Of a DNA stretch of 64,000 bases, positions 50,501-64,000 are shown one piece after another; position 1 is the stretch's first letter; the number at the start of each line of letters is the position of its first letter. Source of the DNA: Gorsachius magnificus (taxonomy: Eukaryota; Chordata; Aves; Pelecaniformes; Ardeidae); assembly GCA_034008185.1 (NCBI GenBank), contig CM067086.1, positions 13,330,507 to 13,394,506 on the forward strand, given 5' to 3'. A program made the position numbers and the translations under genes. Below the pieces are notes generated by a model. The model was not told where the DNA came from. It saw only the letters and a program-made list of their open reading frames with translations, and did no database searches.

Positions 50501-53500
50501 TGCTGGGATAAGAGATTGGCCTTATGTATCGTTCTCAGATGAGATGTAGTGTAAACACTTTTCTTTGGCTGCAGCCTTCAAAATGTTTTACATGATACCG
50601 GATATTCATGTTTGAATGAGCAGGCAGTTGGCAACTTGAGTATGCACTACAAGGCCTCACCAACCCTGCTGTGTACTGATGTAGGTGAAACGTATCAACA
50701 GGAATATTCTGAGGAAAGTAAAGAGGTTTTTGTTTTGTTTGTTTCTATCCATCCAAGATGCTATAGATAATATATCTTGCGTTTAGGCAGTTAATGAAAT
50801 AATTCATGTAATACATGCGCTGAAAATCTGTCAAGCACTGTAAGATCTAGAATCAAGTGTCCTGATTTCACTCTCTTACTTGCTTGTACATGTAATCAAT
50901 AGAACTTTATACATTTTTCATTATCCTGTATTAGTGGGATCTGCCATGTTAAGAACAGCTGAACAAGATCAGTAACTCAGGATTAGTTTAGGTAATTTCT
51001 CTGATTATTTCATAGACAAGATAGTAATCAAAGATATCTTTTCCAGGAGCAATAAAAATATAGTAGCAACTCATATCAACATTTTATTTTTATAGCAGAT
51101 GAGTGTAGAGGCAACCTTACTACAGCTGCTGAATATGCTTGAGCTAAAATCTGTTACCTATTTTCTTCAGTTTTTCACTCAGTCAAAGCCATGACTCGAC
51201 AGTTTCAGTGTCTGAGCATGTCCACAATGCTAATGGTATTCAACACTGAACAAAGCTAAGAACCTCTTGATGTCTTTCTTGCACATGGTTGTAGCTGTTT
51301 TGTTCATTCTAAAGAAATGATTCTGTAATTAAGAAAAAAATTTTAAATTCTATTGGTGCACTTTCATTGGGTCCCCTACTCTACAAAATTATGGAATTAC
51401 TCAACAGTATTTTTGAGTGGTTATAAGTACCTCCCTCTGTGTTTTAAAAGAAATGCTAACAGAGGAATAATTGAAAATACATCCTTATATATAAGTAACA
51501 CTATAGTAGGTGTTACAATAGTCCTTTAAAATTCCTATCAGTGACATACACTTTGCCTTATTGCTTTGCTCCTTCATGTATCAGTTCCCTAAGCTTTCAA
51601 GATTCAGAGGGCAGAATTATGCACTAACGGTGCTCAAGGGGCCCTTGCTAGTCTTTGATTATGATCTTTTCTGGGTCAGATTAATAATTCATACAATATT
51701 TTTCTGTGAAAAGAGATGTGTTGCCTGTCATCTCCTGTCATCTTTTTAAGGTTTCTTTCAGCCCTCTAATGGGACTGAGGACAGATAAGTTCATCTGAGT
51801 ATTAAACTTCAGAAAAAGGATAATTACTAGGTTATATGACCAGGCACCAAGTAAAGAGCATTCTTAACTTGGATGTGTTTTCTGGATCTTTAGCTATTAA
51901 ACTGTGGAGCAACTTCTCATGGAAAATTATGGAAAATCTATTACATGAGGCACTTAAAGTGCAATTGATAACTCCTAATGGGGAAAAAAATCACTGTTGG
52001 GAATAATTTTGCTCTATGCAAGAGCTGTAGATACAAATAAATTTTGCAACATTTTTGAAGGAAATGATACATATCTCATGCATCCTTTGGTTGGTTTCTT
52101 TAGGCCATTTCATTACTCTTAACATCTTGTTCATGTTCTTTGCGATGCAAAAGGTATTTGATGAAGATGTTATATGTTTTAGATATAAAAACCATCTTTG
52201 ATTTAAGAAAAAATTGATCACTTTACCTCAATTTTAAACTGAGTGAGGAAATCCATTTTCAGGAGAGAGACTCAGGTATTTCATAAATGTGGGTTTCAAC
52301 TGAACAATTCATAACAGAAGGTGATTTTGATTAGCTTTACATTATCTCACAGGTTTTTTGGGTTTTGGTTTTTTTTTTTCAGTTACACACAGTTTGCTGG
52401 CAGTACTCAGGACACAGATAGTGTTGTTTGCTATCCCTTTGCCTGTTGCCTACTTTCAAAAGAAAAAAAAAAGCAAAATGTAGCTTGACAGTCTCATTAG
52501 TGCTTATTCTTTGAAATGAAGTTGAAGGAGAGCTCTGAAAAGGGATGAGAACCTCCCTGTGTAGACATCCATGGCTTGAGTATTTCTGCCTACCGAGCAA
52601 GGGAACAGATGAAGAGAAATGGTTGTCCAGCCCAAGACACGGCAGTGGTGGTTGAAATCCTTGTCAGATAACAAACTTTCTGAATGATTGTGGGAAAGTT
52701 GTCTGGCTTCCCTGCCCACTCGTAAAATGGCCTCATGTGAGGAGAAATCTGTTAATCTGACATACTCTGTACTAGAAAAATGGGGATATATATGTTCCTG
52801 TTCTCCTAGAACAAGATGACCCCGGCAGGGAAGGAGAAGGCTTCTGCTTCAAAAGCAGTCATGATTAATTCTTTTACTAAAGAATATGGTAATTTAGCTT
52901 CACGTTAAATCTCAGTATCCAACTCTAAAATGATCTGGAACACTTTACATTACATTTGATCAAATAACTGAAGTATGATTGATATTGCAGTTCCAAGATA
53001 AGGTCTTGATCTGTTGTTTGAAAGATAAATTAATGTACAGAAGAGTAAGAAAGTTATTATTTTCTGCACAGATAAGTGATGATAACTCTGTTTTTTCTTT
53101 CACATTCCATCAGCCTGGGAAAGATTAATTTCTAAAATATCAGCTGGGTTTACAGCATAAAATAGACCGGTATAGGAAACACATGGTATTACTGTCTTTT
53201 TAAGTGGTATGAATATGATTAAATTGCAGGTGGGAGACTAAAACTTTTTATTATAGCAGTGTAAAGAGGTAGATGGGGCTAAATTACTCTTTGAGGCACA
53301 CATTTCAAGAACATTGCACAATCACGCTGAGAGAATAGCAATATAACTTGCAAGGAAAGTATTAAGGACAAACAAATTTGTGCAGAGATTTAAACATCTA
53401 ATCATATATGTAAGTATTTAATCTGTGGCAAAGCTTGAGACAGCTTAAATTGCATCTGGAAGAAAAGGAAGTAGGCTTTGAGATTATCTGCATTATTCTT

Positions 53501-56500
53501 TCTAAGTAGAACCTAAGACTTTTTTTGAACACTAAAACTATCTTGTCTTAACCAAAAGCACCTGGTTAACGTGAACTGGAATTAAAGGTATCCTTTACCA
53601 CAATCTCCAAAGTATTGGCTTAGAGAGAACTGTCAGTGTTTGCTGGGTTCCCGGCTCCAAGTACCTTACCCTGCTCTTAAATTCTTACTGTAATAGAAGG
53701 GTGCAAAATGACTGCCCTGTCAGTTTTGCATCCTCTGAGGATTTCTTTAAGCTGGGAGAATCCCACCGTTCCCAGGAAGGATTGCAAGCTTTCTGGAGTT
53801 GTTTAACTCAGACATGTTTGCCTCACACAGCAAAACTTGTGATGTACTGTGGTTGCTTGCTGTCTGTCCGAACTAGCTACAGAAGGAAGGTTCATGTTTG
53901 TAACAGTAAAGGAGGCTGTAGATCAAATCCCTAATGATTCATCAGAGAGGGTATTTCTATCTGCCCGTGGACTGGAAAAACTACAGTTTTATGGCTACAA
54001 TCCACTGTGTCTTTGTAACTTCCTCTGACACTTATATATAACTACAACTCCCATCAGTGTAAGGTCGACATACACACTGGAAGAGCACAAAGCCCTCTCT
54101 CTGCTGCTCTTGGTCCTCTCTGATACAAATATTTTTACAGTATTTAGTGTTTTAGCATATGTTATAATATTGTTTAGAATATAGCAAAGTTATTACAAAT
54201 GTATAGTTTTGCTGCAGTCACTAGAGCTTCCAAATAGATTATTACAATATTTTATATAAAAATGCAAACAGAAACAAAATAAAGTCAAGCCATATTACTT
54301 TATCAGAAGAAAGTGCCAGTGTATTATTGAAATAAAGTACCTTGACATCACATAAAGGAAATGAGGTAGCTTAGACTGCAACTTTCTCCAGTACATTTTA
54401 TTCAAAGCAGAATATTTCAATAAAATATATAAAAATATGTACTAGAACTGTAATTCTTGTATGTAAAGCAGTATTGTCAAAAAGATCTGAGCTAGGTAAC
54501 CAATCTTAGGTATAATGGCCGAGATTATTCTATTCACTGTTTAGAATACTGCATCCACTTTCAGAAGAGTTCTAATGATTGTCAGTGCAATACCATTACA
54601 AATTTCAGGAAAAAAAAACCCATAAACACAGTATTTCTCTTCTGTTGTGATTTTTTCTGACTTTTCACTTATACATTTGGTATGCTTCAAGAGGATTTTA
54701 CCATGTGGCTATTAATATAATTTCTGACTTTCACAGTCAAATCCACGAAGCTCAAACAGTAAATTCACCCGTTGTGTTATTGTAATGCAGTTTCCCAGGA
54801 AGAAGCTGACCTGCTGTCATATTTAACAAAACCCCAAATAATCAAATGAGCCAAAAAGAAAAAAAAAAAGTAAAAATAAAATAAATGAGAGGCTGGAGAT
54901 GGTCACGGTTGTTTCACAGGATATCTATCACATTTTTGAGTGTAGAGTCACAATCATTTCCAAAACTTTCTAGAAATGTATCAATTGAGCAGCTCTTTAG
55001 TTTTCACACAAGTCAGTCATTTGTGCATGGCAAAGCACTAGAGTCTCTGGCAAACACTGGTGGGTTCTTTTGAAGGTAGCCAGCTATGTGGTGGTGTCTG
55101 TTTTCTTCAGAAAATACCCTGGGATAGAGTTGGAACCTGGGGTCAAATAAACCTGTTACAAACACATTGTTATATGAAGAAACAGTAAGTATGTGAAGAA
55201 GCATTCAGAAGAGGGATGTGCAAACCCTTCTCAGATGGCAGTCTGTTATGACAAACCTAAAGAGAAGTGTGAATACCAGTAAGCTATTTTCCAAATGATA
55301 GCTTAGAAGTACGACTGTAATTCAAGGAGAAAGATTAAAGCTTTCAGAACAGGATTTTCTCACTGATGTGGTAAGTTCCCACAAAGCACGCAAATTCCCA
55401 TGTTTCTTCCAGGGAGTGTTGTCAATGCATCATCAGGAAATGACTTCAGCAGAAATATGGAGGAGTAATTTTTTGAGGAGGCTACTGATGAGGAATTAAT
55501 TTACAGAGCTCCCCATCTACATGTTATGGAGCAAGCTCTTGAGCAAGCCTCTCATCTTTTAGATGAACTGTCACCAAGTCTAGCAACCAGCTTTGCATGA
55601 TTTAAGATCAGGCCTGTTGGTAGTGAGCAGTCTATATAATAACTTTTTATGTTATTAGCTATTACTTACATTGTCATCTAATTAATTATCTTATTTTAAA
55701 GATTCAGTTTGGTGCATTTTTTGTTTGTGCTTATCTGATGCCCATAGTTAGCCAAATTAGGATAGTTGCATAGCTGGTGCCCTAGTTCAGGAGGTTTCTT
55801 GGTTTTTAAACTTTTGTTGGTAGCAGTTAAATGACTGGTATCCTTTGTGAGAGAACACAACTTTATTTCTAATTCCAAAGATTGTCACTTAAAACCATGG
55901 TTTGTTACTTTCTAAAATCCTTTCTCAGGTTTCACTTGTCTGAAAATGTAAAAATAAATGAAAATGAAGTAATGTTAGGATGTATCCATTGTTTGTGCTT
56001 TCATGTGCCATTTCCAGTTTTCTGATAAGCAGATGCACAACTTGGTGAATATGAAAGAGCCAGAGGTAGCATTGGACTCCCTGAGTCACAATGATTCATC
56101 TTATGTGCTTGTTTCAATAACTGAACCAGGTTTTATTTCTCACCTATGTTATTTTTCCATCACATTTTTACTTGAAATTTTTTGTAGCTCATATACAGGC
56201 AATTTCTTGGGTTTAAGTTTATTTTGAGGCTTTAACTTTAATTTGTTCCATTATTATTTCCTGCTAATAAAACAGACTTTTTGAAAGAATGTTGAACCAC
56301 AATTTTCAAAAGAAACTAAAGTTGATGACAATGATGCCATAAGATAGGTACTTACCATGGTGTATGCTGCCAGCTTGCTCCTGTCCAAGCAGTCCTGCCA
56401 CGGTAAAATCCTATCAGACCTGCTTTGTCATGGTCAGGGCAATCTTATGATACGAAAATATCCTATAGATCTTTCTGTGTAAAAGATGCTCTTTGTATAG

Positions 56501-57600
56501 ATGTTGCTGTTTGATAGGGACAGCATTTACATAATTCACTTTTTTGTCCAAGCACCGTGTTACACAACCTTCATTCATCTCAGCTCATCTTTAATGATCC
56601 CCATACTATGGGATCGGAACTTCTAGTTCAGTTTCAGAAATATGGTAAGGGAATTACATCTGGTAGCTCCTAAGCAGTCAACTTAGAGGAGACTCATGGT
56701 AGTTCTTTTACCTTGTAGTTTTCTTAAGTAAGGATTACTGAACTGAACAGGGCACATCTATCACACCTTTTGTTTCAGATCCTTTATAGACTTATGAAAG
56801 TCCTCCTGCATTTTTTTTGGATTTTGTTCACACCATTATTAGTGCTTTTATTTTAGGCTGAGATTCTGCAATGAAATGTTGCAATAAAGGAGTAAAATAT
56901 GTGTGTGTAGTATTGGAGAATAGAAAGATGCCTGATGGATAGCAGAATTACACGTGGGCTTTCTGTGCTGTCTTGCTCAGGAAAGACATGTTGCTCAACT
57001 TTAGTAGTTATTAACCAGTCTGTAGAAGTGGAAAAAACTGAATTCCTGCCTCCCAACTCTCTATTCTTTGATAAAATTTTTGGTCGCACATACACACTCT
57101 TACACATAAAGCAGGTTTTCTTACATTCCATAATTCAACATTATCCTTGAAATGTAGGTTCTATTTGTAAATGTTGATATGATCCTACCATAAGAGTAGG
57201 TTAAGAGGTACTGCGTAGCATCACAAGGAATAAATTTTGTAGGTAATACACAGTTATAGATGAAAAAAGGACTACTATTTTTTTGGTAATTTTTAAAAAA
57301 TTAATTACTGCTGGAATTTAGGGATTGTGTTTTTTACTTCACTTCAGTCAGAATGCCATTTAGTGAAATTAATCTTATCTAATGCTTACTTTCTATGTTC
57401 TCTTTGCATATTATTTTCTGTTTGGACTCACAAATTTTTTGGACTCTTCAAAATTTCACAGATGTAAATTTGGGATAAATGCTTTAATAGAGAAAGACAC
57501 ATGAAAATAAAATGTGAATACCATAAATGCGCTTTTAATTATCTGACAGTATACAACACTGCTGGTATCATTGATGACAAAGTGTAATAACTTGTTAGAT
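47570..57600. other. Gene-poor stretch
   Basis: Apart from the block at 47938-48665, nothing recognisable: AT-rich unique-looking sequence with short A- or T-runs (49110, 52368, 54858). Confidence 0.45.
47938..48665 (+). other. GC-richer low-stop block ending in AATAAA
   Basis: Plus-strand open frames of 117 codons (47938-48291) and 72 codons (48369-48587) lie in a block richer in G+C than its flanks. AATAAA follows at 48660-48665. No domain is recognised. It could be an LTR or other element fragment, a non-coding transcript or chance. Confidence 0.2.
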
Positions 57601-57907
57601 ACAAGGGCGGGGTCTCTTCTGCCTGGTAATGGGCAATAGGATGAGGGGAAATAGTCTGAAGTTGCGCCAGGGCAGGTTTAGGTCAGACATTAGGAAAAAT
57701 TTCTTCACAAAACGGGTTGTCAGGCATTGGAATGGGCTGCCCAGGAAGTGGTGGAGCCCCCATCCCTCGAGGTATTTAAAAGACGTGTAGATGTGGTGCT
57801 TAGGGACATTGTTTAGTGGTGGGATGGCAGTGTTAGGTTAATGGTTGGACTTGATGATATTAAAGGTCTTTTCCAACCTAAACGATTCTATGATTCTGTG
57901 ATTCTAT
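57601..57907 (+). mobile_element. CR1 LINE 3' fragment, plus strand
   Basis: A 300-bp 5'-truncated CR1. It starts in the C-terminal ORF2 region (CAGGTTTAGGTCAGACATTA, then GGAATGGGCTGCCCAGGAAG) and runs through GTTGGACTTGATGATATTAA to a classic tail ATTCTATGATTCTGTGATTC. Frames are broken. Confidence 0.92.
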
Positions 57908-60900
57908 AAATCTTAAAAAGGATTTTTATTCTCATTCTAAGACTATCAGATACACAGTTTTCTGATTTGTGAAAACATGTTCAAATGGTAGTAAATTGTA
58001 AATATGTAAAAGAATTTTAATTATACGCTTTAAAAATTGCATTAGTGGATAAAGTAGAACTTATGGATTGCCATATTCCAGAATTGGTTTAAGTATAGCA
58101 AGTAATCTGTCTCAGAAAGAGTCAAGTCATCATGCATATATGACGTTTTAGCAGAGAGTCAGGGAATCTCTCTTAATCTGTGAAGCACAGTCTGAAGAAA
58201 AATGTGGATAGGAAAGAAGAAAACCTGTTTCTTAAATCATATAGTATGACTGGATCACCCATTAAAATTATACTTCTGACCCTGTCCAACATTAATAAAG
58301 TTTTAGCATTTTCCAATTCAGTTCTTCTGTCTCCCCTTGTTATGCCTTTCTTTGTTGATTTTCCTAAAAACTGTAAAATAAATTGAATATAAATTTAATC
58401 TAAGTTAGCTTGCTTTCATACGTTACAGGAGTGTGCTACATGGTTGAATGGTTGTAGGTGTAGGAGAGAAAACAATCAACATAAGAAAGACCTAATCTTT
58501 CCAGATTCAACCTCATGAAATCTCACTGTAGGACTGTGGCAATGTTTTCAGGAGATCTTTCCTTTTTAAAATGTTCTACAACTGAACTTCTGTTGTAGAG
58601 AAAAAAACATCTGATGAGTTTGATAGACTAGGGAGGAAAGACACCTCTCCTGCTAAGAGATGAAAAAATGTGTTTTAAAATGTTTGATTTAATTTATCTT
58701 GGAACATATGTCAGTTTAGGAAAGATGACACTTCCGTTAAAGGGGATATCCAAACTGCTGTTCACAATATTAAAGTCACACTTCTGTTCCAGCATATCCG
58801 TTTAATATATTTTGCGAATAATATTTCAAGAAATATTTTTCCCTTGTTGATGGTGAATGTACTGGTTTATAGCTTAAATGTCTATGTGCTTGGCTTTCAT
58901 TGATAAAATTTGTTTTGGTCATATCTTTCCTCTCAGGGAGTAAAATATTTCGTAGGTTATATTATGTGTTTTACTAGAAGATGTATTTTAGGGAGATGTG
59001 TCTAAGGCAAGCATAGCTCAGCAAACCCAGCACATCTTCTGCAGAGCAGTCTTTCTTTTCACAGGCTTGGCCCATCTTCCCTGAATGCACATTACATCAG
59101 TGGGGGGTTAGACAGAAACAGGGCTAAAAACTCCTCTGCAGCTGGAGTGACTCTTTGTTAACTACTGATGTTTAACTGAATACACTCTTGTCTCTGACAT
59201 CCTGCATACGTGTAATACGGGTAGGGAAGGAGCTAGTAGCAATCAAGATATAATGTGGTATATTTTTACTCTTTATTGAATTTTTCACAGACCTCTATTG
59301 TTCTGGATTTCTGAGCTGTTCATTCCCTATTTGCTAACTTACTGAAACTTTCTTCAGCTTCTGCTGGATAAGTAGAATAATTTTAAAATTGCAGACTTTG
59401 GAGTGATTATGATTGTCAACACTGAACGCTGCAATTCAGTCCAACTACAAGAAGCTATTTGGGGTACCAGGAACGGGTTAATCACAGCAGCACAGAGTAA
59501 AGGCAGACTGTTTGATCCTTAAGTCACATACACTAATGTGTGTGGTTAATTGTTTGTTATTTTAAAATAATTTTTACTATTAAACAAACAGTTGTGTAGT
59601 GCCATTACTCATGATCTTCTGAGATTATATTTGTACTTCAAAAGCAATAATTGTAAAATTAGTACTGTTTTCCTGCATAGGATCTCAAAACATTTTGTAA
59701 CATGACATTATTCCAGTGCACAAATGGAAAGTTTAACTGTATTTCCCCTAATCAGAATTATTTCTGGAGACCTGTTCTTTGCATATTCAGATCACAGCGT
59801 TAATCTCCAATATGACCTACCAGCTTGTTTTAAAGAAAGGGGGAAATGAGATGGAGTTGCCATTACATTGAAAACCTACCAAGAAATATGTGTTTCTTCT
59901 ATTTATATTAAATGATATGTGAAGATATATTGAAGCTAATTGACTTTCTTTGAGAAACAGGTTCAGATGATTATGGGAAGGTGTAAATTATTAGAAATAC
60001 AAAGATTTTAGACAGATTTAAGAGTCAGGAATAGCTCATTTAATCTGAAGTGTTAAAAGCACATAACAGCTTTTAGCCTGAGTGATTAATCTCTTGAGGT
60101 TTCTGTTTGGAAGCATGTATTCTTTCTAAAAGACCTTGCTAATAATAATGTGTCATTAGATGCACACCTCAACACAGAGATGCAGGTTAAAAAGTTATTA
60201 GAATTACTTCCATGCACCCCTTAAGGAAGGAAAGATGCATAGATATCCTGAAGGCTACAGAATTCAGCTTCTGTCTGCATAATCATGATTAGGGAGTACT
60301 GTCAAATCAGAAACAGGGTGTATATCTTCTGGAAATATACACTTCTCCACAAATCCTTGATTGCTTTTTTCTAATGAGAGCTGCCTTGGAATAACAGCCA
60401 AGAAAAAAATACTGATTTCTTCACTGAAAATTTAAATAAAAGCAGTGCATATCTTGGTTGAAATTCATTTATGGTGGTCCTTTTTGATGCCCTACTTTTC
60501 ACTACCAAGGACATTTGTGGGACAATATAATCTTGCCGTGATCTCAATGCGGATATGAACATCTGCTGTTTGATGCTGGACATTTAGCAAGTGCAAAGTT
60601 CATAGGCATCATCTGCAGAAGGCTGAAATCAGCATGCAGAGAGCCCCTGGGTGGTAACAATGGAGACAGAGATGCCATATGAAAAAGTCATTTAAAATCA
60701 TGTGAGATTCACCTAAGATCTGCCTGCTTGCTTTCCTATAATGAAAATACAGAGGTAAAGTGGTCTAAGATAATGATAATATTTAAATGAATACCATTGT
60801 TCAATCACTTTCAATGTATATTTTTCTAATGCCTTTCTGTAAAAATGAGAAAATCTATCCTAAAGAAGGTTATTTATAAAGTGGTCTAAATGAACACAGT

Positions 60901-63900
60901 GCTTAATAAAATAAAAGAACAGGATGTTTATAGGTCTTTCTACACAGGAGTATTGCTGCTGTTTATATTTGTCTGCTTTGCCTTTTGTTAATATATACCC
61001 TCTGTATCTTTCACTTATATTCAGCTTAGTGCTGCTTTCACAATTCCTGTTAATGCTTTTTCAGTTTTAAATTTCTCTTGTACCAAACATTTTTTACAGT
61101 TGATTTCATTGACCAGAATTTTTGAATTAATTTCTGGCTTTTTTTTTTGTTTGTTTTTTTTTGTTTAGGTTGTCATCTAAATCAGCTAATGGTCTCCTCT
61201 GAGAAAATGGAAAATAGGTAGGAATACATTTGAACATAATTCTACACTTTATAGCACTTTATGACAAGAATGTGGTATGTTACTTCCTACATGCTGGTAT
61301 TATATAGGTGCAAAGGGAATCTAAAACATGCATGTATGTATATAACATGTAACGAAGAACAGAACTCAAATGACTGTCATAGAGTTTAGATGTCAGGTCC
61401 GCAGCAGTAACTTTTGCTCTGCAAAACTGCTCCTGTTGAGCCTTACTAATGCTATGCAGACCGAAGGTCCTGTGGTTACAAAATCCTTTTCTTCTAAAGA
61501 AGTAAATCATGAATGACACAGGACGTGGCAGAGCTGTGAGGGAATGTGACGAGGAACAACTGGTCATTGCCAGCCCACAGCCAAAACAAGCTTGATAAGT
61601 ATTGCATATACAGAGCCTCAGAAACTAGAAACTGTCTCTCCTTGACTCACTCAGTTTCAAATAATGAGATGCCTGACAGTTTGGACCTTTGGTTTCCATG
61701 TACAATGGCCTGGTGAGCTTAGGGCATCGGCTCTGTTTGTGATACAAGTTAAGGTAACTCTCTCCTAGAACTAGTACTATTACCTCTATAGCATATTCAT
61801 CCGACTGGTATTCACCTTCACGTGTGAAAGCCCTGCAAAGTGACAGTCCTCTTGTGCACCCTTAAAAACATTCTCAGCTCTTGTGCTGAAATATTCCTCT
61901 CCAGCCAGATTCTGAGCTTTGAGACATAGAATCCTTTTGCATACCTTAGAGTGGCCAGAGTAAGGGACAAGAATTTAATAGATGTGGCATGAACAAGATG
62001 ATGGATGGGAGAATTATGTTTGAATGTTAAAAGTTGCACAGGATTTTAGCAGGTGAGTAAATGTATTCACAGATAGATTTCCAGCTGTCAGAAGGTCTGA
62101 GAAAAGCACATCCTTAACTTTCAAGGTTAGTCTGACAGTGCGGCTTGTTAGTGAGTACTGGTTTAAATTTACCTTTTATTATTCACTTCCTCTTGTATGT
62201 ATGTGTGCTTGTGTGCTTATACAAGGTGCAGGTGACACAGTGTCAGAAATCCCAGCAAGATTATTTACATTGCACATCTTAGAATCAGAGAGTCACTGAG
62301 ATTGGAAAGGACCTTTTGAGATCATCTAGTCCAATTCCTATTTTTGAAAACAAAGTTGCTAAGTTTTATAAATGTGAAAGTTGCAAATGTTTCCAAAGAA
62401 TTAAGTCTTTAGCACATGGAATTTACAGACACTTTTACAGAACTCATGTTTTTCTGTTGCCCTTTGTTGCATGCTGTTGAACAAGGATTGTGATTCACAG
62501 ACTGAAAATTAGCAAGCAGCGATTTTTCAGATAATACTTGAGTCAGTGTGGAACACTTTTTTTTTTGCTAGGAGCAATCTATGTAAAAGAAAAATTAATT
62601 TGCATGGTTGCAAAATCAGAAGGGTTTGAAGACAAAAAAGGAGATTTCTGTGCTAACTAGTTGTATTTTTTAATCCAGTGTTAAAAAGTCAAAGCTGAAG
62701 GTTTCCCTTCTACAAATTCAATTTAAAATATCAGAATGAAAAGATCTTCCTCCATAATCATTACTTTTGAATACATAGTAATATATATTGGCTGAAAAAA
62801 TACAGAGAGCACAAATAATTATTTCAGCAGATCACTGCATTGCTGAAACTCCAAAAGGTTCAAAATAAAGTGTTTGAAAACCATCCTGTAGGCTAATTGT
62901 GTTTCCTCAAGCCCCAAGGCAACTCATGATGTCTCCATGGCAACTGTTCTTTACTTTTTTATTTAGAAAACTGTTTATGCTTCATACTTCACATATTATT
63001 GGGTATAACGAAAACCTAATACTGGAGAAGTTTAATAGTCAGCAGCTTTTCCTTTTGCAGTATTTCCCTTAGTGCAGATATTATAGTTGTGATTTCTGAT
63101 CTTAACTAGATTTTTATAATCAGGTGATCATTACATTTTATTTTTGCACTGCAAAATATATGTTTAATAACAAGGAAAATGATGTCATGTTTTCTTACAT
63201 TATTGAAGGGGCAACTCGGCAGATTCTAACTGCAATTTTCATGTCATTTAGCAGAGGTATCACAGCTGGGATAGTGATTGACATCAATACCAAACCTGAG
63301 CATGACAAACCAGATTTTTTATGGGTTTTCAATCCATATATGATTGCTTCCTGGCTATTTTATTGACTATAAACTGGAGCAGAACTGGGACTAATATACT
63401 GAAACTGAATAGGGAACCCAAGTTACCAAGAGTGGATAGGAACCTGAAAAAGCGCTCTCTGATGTTCAGGCTGGCATATTCAGGAGATAAACACCTAGAG
63501 TACATTTGCCTTCCAAACTAACTTGCTAAATGACTGCAGACAACTCATTTCACCTCTGTAACTCAGTTCCTGCATCTACAGGTGGTATTACTGATTTGTT
63601 TTTGCAAAACACTGCAACATCTGCATTTTTGAAAAGAGGTACATTATAGTTCAAAGATTTTCACTCTTTGTGAACGCTAACCTACCTGCATTCTGGAAAT
63701 ATTTTGCTATTTTTCAGTTCTTGCCCATTAGTGTTTATTTACGCTGATGATACCAAGACTCTGGCCATTTCAATCACCTGCACAGCTTTTGTAGTTGCAA
63801 TCATTCTAGAGCGCTACTCAGCAATTTGAGTTCTGGCTTCTTGCTCATTTTTGTCAACACAGTATTTTTGCTAAGGCTACCTAATTGTATTTCTTCATAT

Positions 63901-64000
63901 TTGACAAAGATGTAGTTGGAGAGCTTTTGGCCAGCTGTTACTACCTCTGCTTTTACCTCACAGCTAAAATTTATGCCAACATAGTTCATATCACATGGGT
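57908..64000. other. Gene-poor stretch to window end
   Basis: AT-rich sequence with one small CR1 end (62278-62338) and T-rich simple sequence at 61139-61168. No exon was recognised. Confidence 0.45.
62278..62338 (-). mobile_element. CR1 LINE 3'-end remnant
   Basis: On plus it reads TTAGAATCAGAGAGTCACTG, then ATTGGAAAGGACC and GATCATCTAGTCCAATTCC, the last about 60 bases of a minus-strand CR1. The tail octamer is decayed. Confidence 0.8.

Noticed and set aside
63124..63521. Two plus-strand frames near the right end as possible exons
   Set aside because: No acceptor or donor in a compatible phase and no recognisable motif.

Overview
This is a window of vertebrate, almost certainly avian, nuclear DNA. 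It is AT-rich and mostly non-coding. It has one recognisable spliced gene and several CR1 LINE copies ending in the (AATCATAG)n / (ATTCTATG)n tail typical of bird CR1. I see no operon-like packing, ribosome binding sites, CRISPR arrays or other prokaryotic features. Most open frames of 60 to 130 codons here look like chance and are not annotated.

Layout. (1) 1-7645, minus strand: OLFML1 (olfactomedin-like 1). The coding region can be assembled completely from three exons (7645-7520, 5577-5289, 2170-1392). Splice sites are canonical, phases are compatible, and the product is 397 residues. A candidate poly(A) signal lies at 587-592. In human the order is SYT9, OLFML1, PPFIBP2 on one strand. PPFIBP2 would therefore be expected left of base 1, and SYT9 to the right of OLFML1 on the minus strand, but I find no SYT9 exon in the remaining 56 kb. 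(2) 12484-15265, minus strand: a compound CR1 locus. A younger 5'-truncated copy (about 13074-14390) sits inside an older copy, and a third fragment abuts the right end. (3) 15266-16700: a GC-rich island with a minus-strand transcription-unit layout: a CRE-like site, a TATA box, a short MEVDPP-repeat reading frame and twin AATAAA signals. I do not recognise this gene. It is the most unusual item in the window. (4) 16700-37160: AT-rich DNA without a convincing gene. It includes a possible decayed reading frame at 19412-19997 and another low-stop segment with a poly(A) signal at 20970-21500. (5) 37201-37737: a plus-strand CR1 3' fragment ending in a pentameric microsatellite. (6) 37740-57600: unique-looking DNA with an old CR1 relic near 40 kb, a CpG-enriched minus-strand reading frame near 42.8 kb, a perfect 24-bp inverted repeat near 47.5 kb and a GC-richer low-stop block at 47.9-48.7 kb. 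(7) 57600-64000: two more CR1 3' fragments and otherwise plain sequence.

OLFML1 is the only gene whose identity I can defend. The others are candidates needing homology searches or transcript data. I did not find a convincing new molecular system. The leads most worth checking are the MEVDPP unit, the CpG-enriched frame at 42.7 kb and the hairpin at 47.5 kb.
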